This document shows, one piece after another, positions 31,358 to 42,715 of a DNA stretch of 64,000 bases. Made by a program: the position numbers and the translations under genes. How positions within the stretch are numbered: the first letter of the stretch is position 1; each line of letters begins with the position of its first letter. The notes beneath the pieces are model-generated. The model made no database searches. It saw only the letters and a list, made by a program, of their open reading frames with translations, and had not been told where the DNA came from. The stretch is from Symsagittifera roscoffensis (taxonomy: Eukaryota > Xenacoelomorpha > Acoela > Convolutidae): NCBI RefSeq assembly GCF_963678635.1, contig NC_087065.1:22015480-22079479 (forward strand). Reading direction: 5' to 3'.

Positions 31358-32203
31358 ATCACCTGTTACATGCATATTTTATGGTAGCTTTATTCTCATG
31401 ATCATCGAGCGGTTGTTTTCTACAGTAGATGTTAAATATAAGTTTTCAAATTCAAAATTATCCTTCTAGCTTTTATTCGACGCAGAGGCGAAGCGGAGCT
31501 TCACATCACTTGCAATATCACAAAAAAAAGCTAGCAGACAGGAAAGGAAAGAAGAGCCACTAAATCTAAAGAAATTTTCGAAAAAACCAATTAAAAACGT
31601 CAAACTGTTGACTGAAATGATGTTCTATTTGCGTAACACACGTCCAAAAACACCCTAGACGGCGTTGAATGAAAATTCATATACAACTTTCGATCAAAAA
31701 AAATTCTTGTCTTGAAAAACCTGAGATTTTTAACGTTTTGTGCGATCCGGAAGAAAACATACATATTATGTTTCCCTCGAATGACCCAAAATTAGGTTAG
31801 TAAGCCGGAATCATTTAGCCCGAAAATTTTTTAAGCAAAAAAAATCTAAGATGTGGCAACTAATCTGACAAAACACAAGCAGACAAATGATCAGCCGACA
31901 ATTTTTTTTCTGAAACGGAATATCAATGAAACGAAAAACAGGTCCTGGAAAGATTCAAACCAGGCACTTTTGCTGTCCCAGGCGTACACATTACCTCCAG
32001 ATTAAATGTGCCGGAGACGCTTACAAATTTGAGATCGCTATGAACCAGGAGACCAAAAGATTCTGTTAAACAAGTTGTTAGCCCGAAAAAGTTTACATTT
32101 CGATTTGATAACGCTTGCTAGTCACAAGCGTAAATTACTCAAAGCATAGTGCTTGAGGCATCCATTATGAAGATGGAGCACATGATAAGCTATCACGCCA
32201 AAG
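31358..32203. other. Intergenic, transition to retroelement region
   Basis: No gene. It contains a dispersed repeat piece near 31480-31570 and a tRNA-like sequence on the minus strand at about 31943-32020. Confidence 0.5.
31943..32020 (-). mobile_element. tRNA-like sequence, probable SINE head
   Basis: The minus strand holds AATCTGGAGGTAATG (weak box A) and GGTTTGAATC (box B) at tRNA spacing, like the sequence at 26957-27040. The ends do not pair into an acceptor stem. No body or tail could be delimited. Confidence 0.35.
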
Positions 32204-32359
32204 ATGGCGATCTTAGTCGAGGGCAGGGGATCCGGAAGAAATACTTTCCTAGGATTTCCTTTCCTTGACTGGATTTTGACTGGAATATGTGATGAAGGGA
32301 CTCCTGACTGTAACCTCGCTTACTATGATACTTTTGACCTTCTGATTAATAATTACCAT

Positions 32360-32482
32360 CAGTTGATGTTCACCTCCAGGTTTATCGAACTCGGTCCAGA
32401 AGGGTATCGAGCGAAAGTTCAAAAAGCAAAAATACTTTTGTTCCGGCAAACAATACTGTTCATTTTATAACCCCGGTTTCAG
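32360..32482. repeat. 123-bp direct repeat, copy 1
   Basis: Repeated at 32702-32824 with two differences that I can see. The copy ends next to a perfect 9-bp hairpin (CCCGGTTTC, 7-base loop, GAAACCGGG, 32472-32496). It lies just upstream of the LINE reverse transcriptase and may belong to its 5' region. Confidence 0.85.
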
Positions 32483-32701
32483 ACAAAGAAACCGGGATTT
32501 CGTTAACATCGCTTAGGGGGGAGGATCTTAACTTGGTCCAGAAACTGTCCTTTGATCGGCAAAAGTTTTTATAAAGAGACACTCCGAGCTTTGCGTCATA
32601 TGCAATACAGATATCAAAATAACACAAGCAAAAGATCGTGAACATCAATTCTAGAGAGTCACTGCATTTCATGGTCTTTGTCCGTTCAGTTTAAGTCCGT
32701 T

Positions 32702-32824
32702 CAGTTGATGTTCACCTCCAGGTTTATCGAACTCGGTCCAGAAGGGTATCGAGCGAAAGTTCAAAAAGCAAAAATACCTTTGTTCCGGCAAACAATACTG
32801 TTCATTTTATAACCCCGGTCTCAG
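32702..32824. repeat. 123-bp direct repeat, copy 2
   Basis: Second copy of 32360-32482. The LINE open frame begins six codons after it. Tandem 5' repeats are known from some LINE promoters, but this role is a guess here. Confidence 0.85.
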
Positions 32825-32830
32825 AATCAA

Positions 32831-35064
32831 TTGATGAGAGATATTACACCAGTCTCAAACGAAACAATTCCTTTCCATCCATCGATATTTGATCAGATAA
32901 ACGGTCAACATATCAAGAAGGCAGCCATGGGAACGCACGGACCATCTGGCCTCGATGCAAATGAATGGAGACGTATTCTAACACACTTCGGCCAACAATC
33001 AGTTGAAATTTCAAAAACAATTGCTGAAATTGCCAAGAAATTGGCCACAGAAGAACTAAATCCAGAACTAATGGAACCATATAACGCATGCAGAATAATA
33101 CCCTTAGATAAGAATCCAGGGGTAAGACCCATAGGCATAGGAGAAGTTATGCGTAGGATAATAGGGCGAACAATTTTTAAATGCCTAAAAAACGAACTCA
33201 TGTCGCTTGGTTCAAACTACCAACTCTGCCTAGGACAAAAATGTGGCATTGAATATGCGATCCACACGCTAAGAGATCAATACAGCAAAACTTCCGCCGA
33301 TGCTGTTCTACTGATAGATGCCGAAAACGCTTTCAACTCGCTGAACCGAAAGCTGGCATTAAAAAACATCGAAAATACCTGCCCTTCCCTTTTAACAGCG
33401 ATTAAGAACTCCTACTCCAATCCATCTAAACTATTCGTTAACAAAAAAAACAATCTACTCTCAAGAAGGGACAACCCAGGGGGATCCACTAGCAATGGCC
33501 TTGTACGGTCTAGCCATAATACCCCTCATAAAACTTTTATCAGTAGACGATGTAACCGAGAAATGGTACGCAGACGACGGAAACGCAGTCGGTAAAATAA
33601 GCAATCGACGAACCGTCCTCGATAAAGTTGTATCACTGGGTAAATTTTTCGGCTACCATGTGAAAGCATCCAAATGCCAACTCATTGTCAAGGATGAAAA
33701 ACTCGGTGAAGCTCAGAAAATCTTCGCAAATACAGGAATCAATATAAAGGCAGGAGCCCGAGTGCTTGGTTCAGTTATAGGAACAGAATTTGAAAGTAAA
33801 AAGTTCCTGGATTTCAACAGAATGAGCAAATCAAAATTTTGAAAAAACTAACGAAAATCGCTAAAACCTCCCCTCAAAACGTTTATGCCTGCTATACTAA
33901 AGGAGTTCAAGAAAAACTTTCATTTCTTGCCAGGACAACGCCTAACACTATGGAAAACTTAGAAATATGTGAAAGTATTATCAAAGAACAATTATTACCT
34001 AACCTAGTCGGTAAAGACACTTTAAACACCCAATTCCTTGAGATATCTTCCTTACCCCTTAAAATGGGCGGACTTAACATCAAGCTGCCATCCGATCATA
34101 AAAACTACCTAGAATGGTCTAAGGAAACATCACTAGTACTGGAATCTCAAGATCCTATTACAGCAGTAACACAGCAATAAAAAATATGTACGAAAATCAA
34201 AAAATTGAAAACTGATAGAACAAATCGAAAAAAAAAACAAACCTCATTAAATCCTTAAATGAAACAGATAAATACAAACTCGATCTGGCCTCTGAAAAGG
34301 GAGCCTCTAACTGGCTCAATGCTCTACCACTGAGCAGATACACCTTCAACCTGAATAAATCAGAGTTCAGAGATGGTATTTACTTAAGATACGGATGGGA
34401 ACCAACCAGAACCCCACTCACATGTGCATGTGGTGCTGATTTTAAAATGACAAATGCACTTCACTGTGCAAAGGGTGGTTACACACACATAAGACACAAT
34501 GAAATTAGAGACACATTCGCCAACCTCATGAACGAGGTTTGCCATGACGTCGAGATTGAGCCGAAACTTCAGCCGTTGCAAGGCGAAAGCTGTGTCAACA
34601 ATTCAACTACAACTGAAGATGAGGCACGACTTGACATTAAGGCAAATGGACTCTGGGGTTCACGATTCAGCCGCGCTGTCTTTGATGTGAAAATTTTCAA
34701 CCCCCATGCCAAAACATCGCGAAAACTGCATAAGGATGCATACAAATACCACGAAACGCTGAAGAACTCCAAATATCAGCAAAGAATTTTAAACGTAGAG
34801 CAGAGTAGCTTCTGCCCGCTAATTTTTGGATGCACCGGTGGCGCTGCTCCAACAGCCACGCGGACGATGCAGTGATTGGCCGAAAAACTAAGTGAAAAAA
34901 GACAAGAAAGCTATCCAGAATCTATAAACTACATAAGAACTAAAATAGGCTTCGAGCTCCTGAGGAGCTCTATACTTTGTATAAGGGGGTGCAGATCGCT
35001 ACGCAAAGTTCAATTTATCGACAACTCCATAAGCGCTATTGTAGAGGAAGGACGGCTAAGATAA
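32831..35064 (+). mobile_element. Decayed R2-type LINE: reverse transcriptase plus restriction-like endonuclease
   Basis: Reverse transcriptase blocks run in order: GVRPIGIGEVMRRIIGRTIF near 33118, the palm aspartate block LLIDAENAFNSLNR near 33310, and YADDGNAVG near 33565. A thumb-like region follows, then at about 34420 a CACG...ALHC zinc motif with GGYTHIRHNEIRDT, and at about 34625 DARLDIKANGLW... FDVKIFNP, the look of a PD-(D/E)xK nuclease. RT, then zinc motif, then restriction-like endonuclease is the order of R2/NeSL-type LINEs, which nick the target and prime on it. The copy is dead: the open frames 32831-33595, 33495-33842, 33839-34180 and 34447-34875 are in different frames, and an in-frame stop at 34873 precedes the final frame to 35064. 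An AATAAA lies at 35195. Confidence 0.8.
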
Positions 35065-35332
35065 ATTAACATTACGACGATGCGTTTAATGCTGATTTAT
35101 GACTTCATTGCTGATATATATGCATTTTTATATCGCTGGTATGGCCCTATCCAGCTTGTGCACTTACCGTAACTAAACGGAAGGGCCCTTTTGAATAAAA
35201 TATTTAAGAAGCCGTGAACAGAATGAAAAAAATTGCAATTTAACACGACACTATTCGACTAGAAAATTTTTACACAATCAGAAGCTTTCCATGAGACAAT
35301 CTATTAACTAATTTATGACATAATTCACAAAA
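35065..35332. other. LINE 3' flank
   Basis: AT-rich, no gene. Likely 3' UTR of the LINE and unique flank. Confidence 0.4.
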
Positions 35333-35404
35333 TGGATGCAGTCCTCCAACACCTCTTGGATGCAGTCCTCCAACACCTCTTGGATGCAGTCCTCCAACAC
35401 CTCT
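35333..35404. repeat. Three copies of a 24-bp repeat
   Basis: The unit tggatgcagtcctccaacac plus ctct/cttg is present three times in a row, immediately left of the Penelope-like coding region. Confidence 0.85.
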
Positions 35405-35429
35405 GCTCTGTTGATAAGGGCGTTGGTTT

Positions 35430-37232
35430 TTGCATAATGAGGAAACAAACGTGCTGGAATCCTTGTTGCAATCTGCTCAGTTTGTGAAAAAAGATGCAAC
35501 CACTGATGAGGTAATACTGAAAAATGAGAAGAAACTTAACAAAGAATTACTAGCCATGAACAAAAGAGACGAGATAAGTGATCAGTTATATTCTAAGATG
35601 AGGTCAACAGTGGGGCAACCCGCCCGTTTGTACGGTTTAGCTAAGGTGCACAAGGCTGAGACACCCCTACGACCAGTACTATCACTTCCAGGCAGATCGT
35701 ATGAGAATCTTAACAAAATGCTTGCTAAGTTTTTTGACAATATCGATTGAGCCAATATAGAAACCAATACTAAAGATGCCAGAGAAACAATTGAAAACAT
35801 TAATCTAGATTCGGATGAAACCATATCTCTTGAGGTGAAAAGTTCCTACACCAACGTTCCCCTGAAGGAGGCAATTGAAATTGCTTTACAGAAGCTGTAC
35901 AGCCAGGAGTCTCCTCCTGAAATTCAATGAGCAACCATGAAAAGGCTTTTGAATATGGCGGTCAGCAAAGTATATTTCAAGTGTAATGATTCATGGTATG
36001 TACAAGTTGATGGTTTAGCAATGGGCGCGTCCCTCGCTGTAGTTGCGGCAAATTTATGGCTGAAAGAGTTAGAGTTTGCTCTAAGACAAGAAATACCGGT
36101 GGGAACGGAGATACAGCAAATTAATGACACAAACAGTTTGTGCCCATGTTCAGCAGGAAAGTCACATATAGATCAAAGGGGGTTGAATGCGAGAGTTGCC
36201 GAAACTGGTATCATCTAAAATGCGGAAAAATATCCGATGACGTATAAGCATCAATAACCGAGATAGTCTGGTTCTGTGAAAGCTGCTGCCGCGCTAAGCA
36301 CAAGGAGAAGGATACTCCCCACTTGAAATTGTTCCTCAGGTATGTGGATGACATTGTTAGAACAGTCAGAGGGGAGCCGAGTTGTCTTCTCGATGCAGCC
36401 AATTCTCCTCATCCAAATCTGCAGTTCACTATAGAGGAAACTAATTCGGAGGGGAATTTGCCGTTCCTGGATTTGAACATAACTGTATCACAGATTAGTG
36501 GTGTAACTTGCAGCTGGTATCAAAAACCAACAGATACAGGGACTATACTGAACTATTGAAGCTGCGCCCCAACTCAGTATAGGCAAAGTGTTATCCATGG
36601 CACTGTACCCAGAATTTTTAGGAATACATCCAGCTGGGAGCAATTTGATAAGGCTGTGGAAACTAATAGGGCGCAATGGCTGACAAATCATTACCTTGAA
36701 AATTGGTCCGCAAAGGTGGCTTCAGACATCTTGTGCAAAATCATCGAGGGTAAGGGCAAGCCCCTGGATAGTGAGAGGTGCTTGTCAATTCAATCACCAA
36801 ACAATATGAAGCCCCCAATGCTGATGGTGCAATATAGAGGCAACCAAAGCCATTATTTTTCTAACAGATTACGAAAAATAACTAATGTTCAAGTGAAAAC
36901 TAGAATCATGTTTACCATCACTGAAGTCAGCATTTTCTAATGACCTCAACTCAAGAGTGGTTTATGAACTGTCATGTAGTGGCTGCACTTCCGCCTATGT
37001 AGGACACACTGTTCGTCATTTGACAACTAGAATTGAGGAACAAAAGAAAGCAGACTCACCGGTAGGACTCCACCTTCAGCAATGCCAACTTGAGGGAAAT
37101 AGCAGAGATCTTAGTTGGGAAATTATAGATAGGTCAAACAACCAAACAAAATTGTTAACACTAGAGGCAATACATATCAGGAAAGAGAAACCGGGCTTAA
37201 ACACGTGCGATGAGTTTAGGAGCAGGAAGTAA
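35430..37232 (+). mobile_element. Decayed Penelope-like element, RT plus GIY-YIG, PHD-like insert
   Basis: Penelope-type reverse transcriptase motifs appear in order: ARLYGLAKVHKAETPLRPVL (about 35625), a palm block LEVKSSYTNVPLKEAI (about 35832), VQVDGLAMGASLA (about 36005), FLRYVDDIV (about 36330), LPFLDLNITV with SWYQKPTDTGT (about 36460-36540). At 36957-37100 VYELSCSGCTSAYVGHTVRH is a GIY-YIG endonuclease start. Between the MGAS and YVDD motifs lies a Cys/His-rich stretch (about 36180-36290: VECESC, WYHLKC, WFCESC) with the spacing of a PHD finger. Several breaks show that it is an inactive copy. These elements retrotranspose with RT and GIY-YIG nuclease. Extents beyond the coding part are not defined. 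Confidence 0.85.
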
Positions 37233-37769
37233 ACACTGAAAGTTTAGTCCAAAAATATTCTTAGTTTTTTATTTAAAACGCACATATCTAAATTGAAATT
37301 ATGACTCAGAAACTTCCAGACAAAATAGTTTAAATTTTTTAAATTAAATTTAGACGTTAAAAGTATTTTAATCTTAATAGTAATATAGAGGTCAACTGTG
37401 ATTGGCTAATTTTTTACATGCTGGTTTGGAACCAAAATGTATGTGAATTATTGTTTTATCGTCATTTAGATTAGTTTATTTTAAAAAGCTTGACAATGCA
37501 CATAGTTGCGAAAACGTTTGACATTTACTTTTTAACAAAAAAATCCGAAAAAAATTTCGTCGAAAGTTATTTTGTCCATTATTCATCCGAGTACGCAAGC
37601 GGCGTTCGCAATCTGTATTTCCAGGGAGATTCTCTGTTTTAGAAAGCTGCCTGCTCTGGATTCCTCAGTGCATATGCTTAGGTTCTTACAAAGCTTGCTC
37701 AAAAAAATTCTGTGCTGGTACCGGCCGCGCCCTGAGTTTTAAAAGCTAGCGGTTGAAAAAGGTACCCAT
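37233..37769. other. Spacer between Penelope-like element and LINE fragment
   Basis: AT-rich, no gene seen. The first part is probably the 3' end of the Penelope-like element. Confidence 0.4.
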
Positions 37770-38425
37770 CATCTACTAGATCTTTATACCCGTGTCATTT
37801 TTTTGCTCTTCTGCTTCAGCGGCAGCCGTACTAGGGTTACAAACAGACCCGGGACTAATCCTACTAGGAGCTTAGGAGTCTATTACCGTTACATCCCACA
37901 AGAGCTGCTTACCAACAGCCCATGGAACCAGCGTCAAACAGTCTGGCCGCTTCTGATCGGTCGTGTAGAGGTGTCATGGTTCTAAAACAGACGGAATGTG
38001 AGTAGAAGATAAACTCTGCCTTCTACGGGCATTCAGTTTTGAATGCCTAGAGAATCTCCCTGCTTTTTTGAGGCAAGAAAGACCATGCCAACCATCTTCG
38101 GTAACGTCTTTTCCGCATACGCATTTGTGTCGCACGCATATTTTTGAGCCTAATCGAAGTCCTATTGCAATTCTGAGTTGTTGGTTTGACAATTTTAACA
38201 TTAAAAATTTGCTCGGATGACGTTCAACCATTGGGAGCCAAATTTATTTTGGAACGCGTTGAATCTTTTTACGTCCCTTGGTTCGAGTCGTAAAATCAAG
38301 TCTGCAGTTTCGCCGTCAAAAATTGGCTCTCTCCAATTTTTTTTGTATTTCATTTTACTGACACATTTTAATTTTTCCAAGTTCAAACCACCGTTAAAGC
38401 GCATCATCATAGGTTCCATCCACAT
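37770..38425 (-). mobile_element. Fragment of a second RT/endonuclease LINE (C-terminal part)
   Basis: On the minus strand 38425-38201 encodes a linker-like part (NLEKLKCVSKMKYKKNW). Next comes LSNQQLRIAIGLRLGSKICV with HKCVCGKDVTEDGWHGLSC and GRFSRHSKLN, the zinc motif of this LINE group. Further on RPDCLTLVPWAVGKQLLWDV is the nuclease core with D and the xxWDVT strand. Order and motifs parallel the LINE at 32.8-35 kb, although the sequences differ. The reading frame changes and contains stops, so it is a dead fragment. Its upstream part merges into the foldback array on the right. Confidence 0.75.
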
Positions 38426-38443
38426 GCTCCAAACAGAACACTC

Positions 38444-40640
38444 CGCTTAAGGCATTTATTGCTCCTACTGCTGAGGCTATGAAAGCGGGTAAAGCTAGTA
38501 GACGAGCAGAAGAAACGATCAAGCCACCTTTGCCTGCCATGAGAACTGCTTGTAAAAACTGGTTATTATCCATTTACTAAGAAAAACGTTATGCATGACA
38601 GTGACGTGAAAATGAATGATAACCAGTTTTTGCAAGCAGTATTCCCGGCAGCCAAGCGTGGCTTTAACATGCTCCAAACCAAAGATTTCGCTTAAGGCAT
38701 TTATCGCTTCTACTGCTGAGGCTAAGAAAGCGGGTAAAGCTTGCAGACGAGCAGAAGAAACGATCAAGTCACCTTTGGCTGCCCTGAGAACTGCCTGTAA
38801 AAACTTGTTATTATCCATTTACTACGAAATTCGTTATGCAAAGTCGCTAATGTGAAAATGGATGATAACCAGTTTTTACAAGCAGTTCTCGCGGCAGCCA
38901 AAATTGCTTTAGCAAGCTCCCAACCAAAGATTTTGCTTACGGCATTCATCGCTCCTACTGCTGAGACTAAGAAAGCGGGTAAAGCTAGAAGACGAGCAGA
39001 AGAAACGATCAAGCCACAAGGGCTACGAAAAATTACTAAGAAGTTCGTTAAGCAAGGTCAGTGATGTGAAAAAGGATGATAAGCAGTTTTTACAAGCAAA
39101 TCTCCAGGCAGCCAAAATTGCTTTAGCAAGCCAAAAGTCCTATATTTTGTTTCGTACGAGCCCATATTTTATCAAACAAGAGCTACGACAAATTACTAAG
39201 AAATTCGTTATGCAAGGTCACTGAAGTGAAAATGGATGATAAGCAGTTTTTACAAGCAAATCTCCCAGCAGCCAAAATTATTTAGCAAGTCAAATTTCCT
39301 ATTTTGTTTTCGTACGAGCCCTTGTAAGATCATTTGTTTTTTGCAAACAAGAGCTACGACAAATTACAAAGAAAATCGTTATGCAAGGTCACTGATGTGA
39401 AAATGGATGATAACCAGTTTTTACAAGCAGTTTTCCCGGCAGCCAAAAGTGGCTTTAGCATGACGAAACACCTATATTTTTTTCGTACAAGCCCCTGTAC
39501 GAGCCCTTGTTTTTTGCAAAGAAGAGCTACGACAAATTTCTAAGAAATTCGTTATGCAAGGTCACTAATGTGAAAATGGACAATAAACAGTTTTTACAAG
39601 CTGTTCTCCCGGCAGCCAAAATTGCTTTAGCACGCTCCAAACCAAAGATTTCGCTCCTACTGCTGAGGCTAAGAAAGCGGGTAAAGCTAGTAGACGAGCA
39701 GCAAAAATGATCAAGCCACTTTTGGCTGCCGGGAGAACTGCTTGTAAAAACTGGTTATTATCCATTTTCACCTCAGTTACCTTGCATAACGAATTTCTTT
39801 GTTACTTGTCGTAGCCCTTGTTTGCAAAAAACAAGGGCTCGTACAAAAGAAGTATAGGAGTTTTGTCATGCTAAAGGCTGGGTAATTTATTTGGAGTAAT
39901 TTGCTGTGGGAGTAATAATATAGGAGTAATTTGCTACGACAATTTACTAGGAATTTCTTTATGCAAGGTCACTAATGTGAAAATGGATGATAACCAGTTT
40001 TTATAAGCAGTTTTCCCGAAAACCAAAATTGGCTTTAGCATGTCAAAACACCTATAATTTTTAGTACGAGCCCTTGTCTTCAGCAAAAAAGGGCTACGAA
40101 AAATTTTTAAGAAATTCGTTATGCAAGGTCACTGATGTGAAAATGGATGATAAGCAGTTTTTACAAGCAAATCTCCCGGCAGCCAAAATTGCTTTAGCAA
40201 TCCAAAAACCCTATGTTTTTTTCGTACGAGCCCTTGCTTTGTGCAAATAAGAGCTACGACAAATTACTAAGAAATTCGTTATGCAAGGTCACTGATGTGG
40301 AAATGGATGACAAGCTGTTTTTACAAGCAATTCTTCCGGCAGCCAAAATTGCTTTAGCGGGCCAAAACTCCTATATTTGTTTCGTACAAGCCCTTGTACG
40401 AGCCCATGTTTTTTGCAAACAAGAGCTACGACAAATTACTAAGAAATTCGTTATGCAAGGTCACTAACGTGAAAATGGACGATAAACAGTTTTTACAAGC
40501 AGTTCTCCCGTCAGCCAAAATTGCTTTAGCATGCTCCAAACCAAAGATATCGCTCCTACTGCTGAGGCTAAGAAAGCGGGTAAAGCTAGTAGACGAGCAG
40601 CAAAAATGATCAAGCCACCTTTGGCTGCCGGGAGAACTTA
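38444..40640. repeat. Foldback/tandem array derived from LINE sequence
   Basis: A block around gtgaaaatggatgataa(g/c)c occurs about ten times in plus orientation (near 38600, 38850, 39065, 39225, 39395, 39570, 39975, 40135, 40295, 40465), usually 160-180 bases apart. Inverted copies occur near 38527-38578, 38777-38830 and 39724-39800, with a partial one at 40621-40640, so several pairs can fold back. Between arms lies a segment whose minus strand reads LPAFLASAVGAINALSEIFG, which continues into the LINE fragment at 38425 and so looks like a piece of that LINE's own coding region. Confidence 0.8.
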
Positions 40641-42403
40641 GTTTGTTAAATCAATGTCCGGACTAAATTCAACTGGTTCCCCTAGGTATACTAGTTAACT
40701 TACGATAAATTTCAATAATTTAGTGATTTATTCTGTTCCGAAAAACTTTCAGCCGAAAAGATTTGCCAAAATCAATGGAAAATGGACCCCTTTGGATAGT
40801 TGAATCCACAAAATCAAACTCATCAAGTCCAATTTCACTGGGATTAGGAAAGTTACCGGTAAACGAGTTCTAAAACCTGTCAACTCATTAGTGTATGTTA
40901 CTTTTTTATCTGACTAATTCAAAAACTTCGAAAAAAATTTGCGGCGTTACGTTTTTTCAAAAATCGCGAGAAATCGGATCTCAACAATTAATTTGTTCTA
41001 TCAATATCCGGACTGAAATCAACTGGTTCCTCGTGGTATACTAGTTAGCTTACGATATGTTTCAATAATTTAGTGGTTTATTCTGTTCCAAAAAATATGG
41101 ATATCTCAAAAATCGAGTTTATTGGGGGATAAAAATAAAAATATTTTCACCTTAAAAGCTGGTCTTAGCACGGTCTATTTGATTGAAAAACAAAATGGGA
41201 ATATCAATTCGGGTAGTACAAGTAGTAGTACCAATAGTATTATACCCCTCCGGGTTTGTTCAATATCCAAAACGAGGTGCTTAAGTTGGAATTTTGCAAC
41301 TCGGTGAAGGGTCACTACAGTGCAGTGACTGTCGAGCACCTCACAGATTGATATCGTAATTTGCGTACGAAATGAATACAAAAAAATTTTAAGATACCCA
41401 ACGCTCGATTGTTGTTTTCTTTTTGACCCCTCCTGCTGCTTCCTGTCAATTTGATACAAATGTCCCTAACAGCACTATATCTAACAATAACAAACGGGAA
41501 TGTCGGATCGCATCTCCTTTGGGGGGATGTTTTCTTCCAGGTTTTTTTCTACTGTTCTTGTTTTTTTTTCATTATATTTATGACGGCCAATCCTCTCATC
41601 TTTTACGATACGTGAACCTTGGTCTGAAACAGTGTAAAAAGCTAAATCGAAGAATCCGGAAGGCTTTCGCGTTCAAGACCACCCTTCAGGCTTTTGATTA
41701 GGAGCGTTGCAAATATTCGCCCGGAAGTACAGACGGACGGAAAAAAAGCTAGGCCTAAAACGACTGGCTAGCGTCTAAAGAGAGCCTTACGTGCTTTTAA
41801 CCATCTCTTCCATAGCCAGTTCATTGTAGTTCTCATAACATCGGGTCGACAAAATCGTTTCTTCTCTTTAAAATTATCGGGCAAACTTTTCAATTTAGCG
41901 AGATTACATGTAAAAAATTTAGCTCATGGCTAGGTTTCAGAATCCCTAGACTAGGAGGTTACTCTTAAAATTAGGGATGCTACATCAATACACTTGAGTT
42001 ACCATATTACTATTGTTTTTGCTCAGTAGAGATAATCATCCTATCTATCGGAGATGGCTCGACCAAATACCTTGATTCCTAGCTTCTCATTACCTGAAAA
42101 TGAATCTGATGTTAAATAATTTCAATTCGAGGTATTCCGGAAAGGTACAAGTTGTTAAAATTTCAGTTTACTGTTACTCTTCGAAACCTCTCCGACTTCT
42201 CAAATCAGCGTCAAGAAGCCTGTTCTTCACGATCGGAAAGGAAGAAAGTTCTCCCGTTAGCCTTCCTGTTTCGCGGGATTTCATCAGCAACGATTGTACC
42301 TCCACAGTTGTTACAAATCAGAGCATCTCTTCATGAAATAAAAGTTGAGCCTGTCAGTCCAAACTGACCCTTCTCAATTTGTCCAGTTCATCGTAAAAAA
42401 TTG
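40641..42403. repeat. Repeat DNA shared with 48.4-50.0 kb
   Basis: 40660-41480 resembles 48360-49210 in the same orientation (for example tatacccctccgggtttgtt at 41240 and 48949). 41700-42095 resembles 49570-50005 in inverted orientation (for example cgcccggaagtac, ggctagcgtctaaa, acatcgggtcgac). About 42340-42400 again resembles 49205-49270 directly. The open frames here have no recognisable domain. It is probably the debris of non-coding ends of repeats flanking the LTR element. Confidence 0.65.
41700..42095 (+). repeat. Inverted repeat partner (left)
   Basis: About 400 bases that match the complement of 49570-50005, moderately diverged. It flanks the LTR element fossil on its left, with about 7.5 kb between partners. 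A third, more diverged copy of the right-hand type lies at about 50500-50680. Confidence 0.7.
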
Positions 42404-42676
42404 TTAATACATGCTCTTCTCTGTAGGCATGCCTAGTACTGGCGCTTCGCACAGTTCCCGCTTTATGTTCTCGAAGGCAGCTTGTGCTTCTTCGTTCCTT
42501 TCGAACTTTTTCCCTTTGTTGCGCATCAGCTTCTGCATCGGATACACCTTGTCTTCATATCCTTTTGTGAACTCACGGTAGTAGTTGGCAAACCCTAGGA
42601 AGCTCAGGAGCTGTGTGTCCGTCCTGGGAGCCTTCCTTGTCAACACAGCTTCTACTGCTTCCGTTTCGGATTTCAT
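42404..42676 (-). mobile_element. Element A: reverse transcriptase remnant
   Basis: Contains LLSFLGFANYYREFTKGYED and CEAPVLGMP, the end of a Ty3/gypsy reverse transcriptase before RNase H. It nearly matches the same part at the right edge of the window. Confidence 0.85.
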
Positions 42677-42715
42677 TGAAAACAGTTTATGAATAGGTTT
42701 AAATTTATTAATTTT

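Noticed and set aside
32472-32496. Helitron 3' end hairpin
   Set aside because: The hairpin is perfect but no CTRR tip follows and no Helitron sequence is nearby.
35333-35404. CRISPR array
   Set aside because: Three direct 24-bp copies without spacers in a eukaryotic retroelement region; a simple tandem repeat.
38444-40640. Small protein family (MDDKQFLQAVLPAAK type) encoded by repeated ORFs
   Set aside because: The short frames repeat with the DNA unit, are cut by stops, and the opposite strand matches a LINE coding segment.
41423-42367. Short ORFs in the repeat region left of LTR fossil A
   Set aside because: Not conserved in the related copy at 48-50 kb and without domains.
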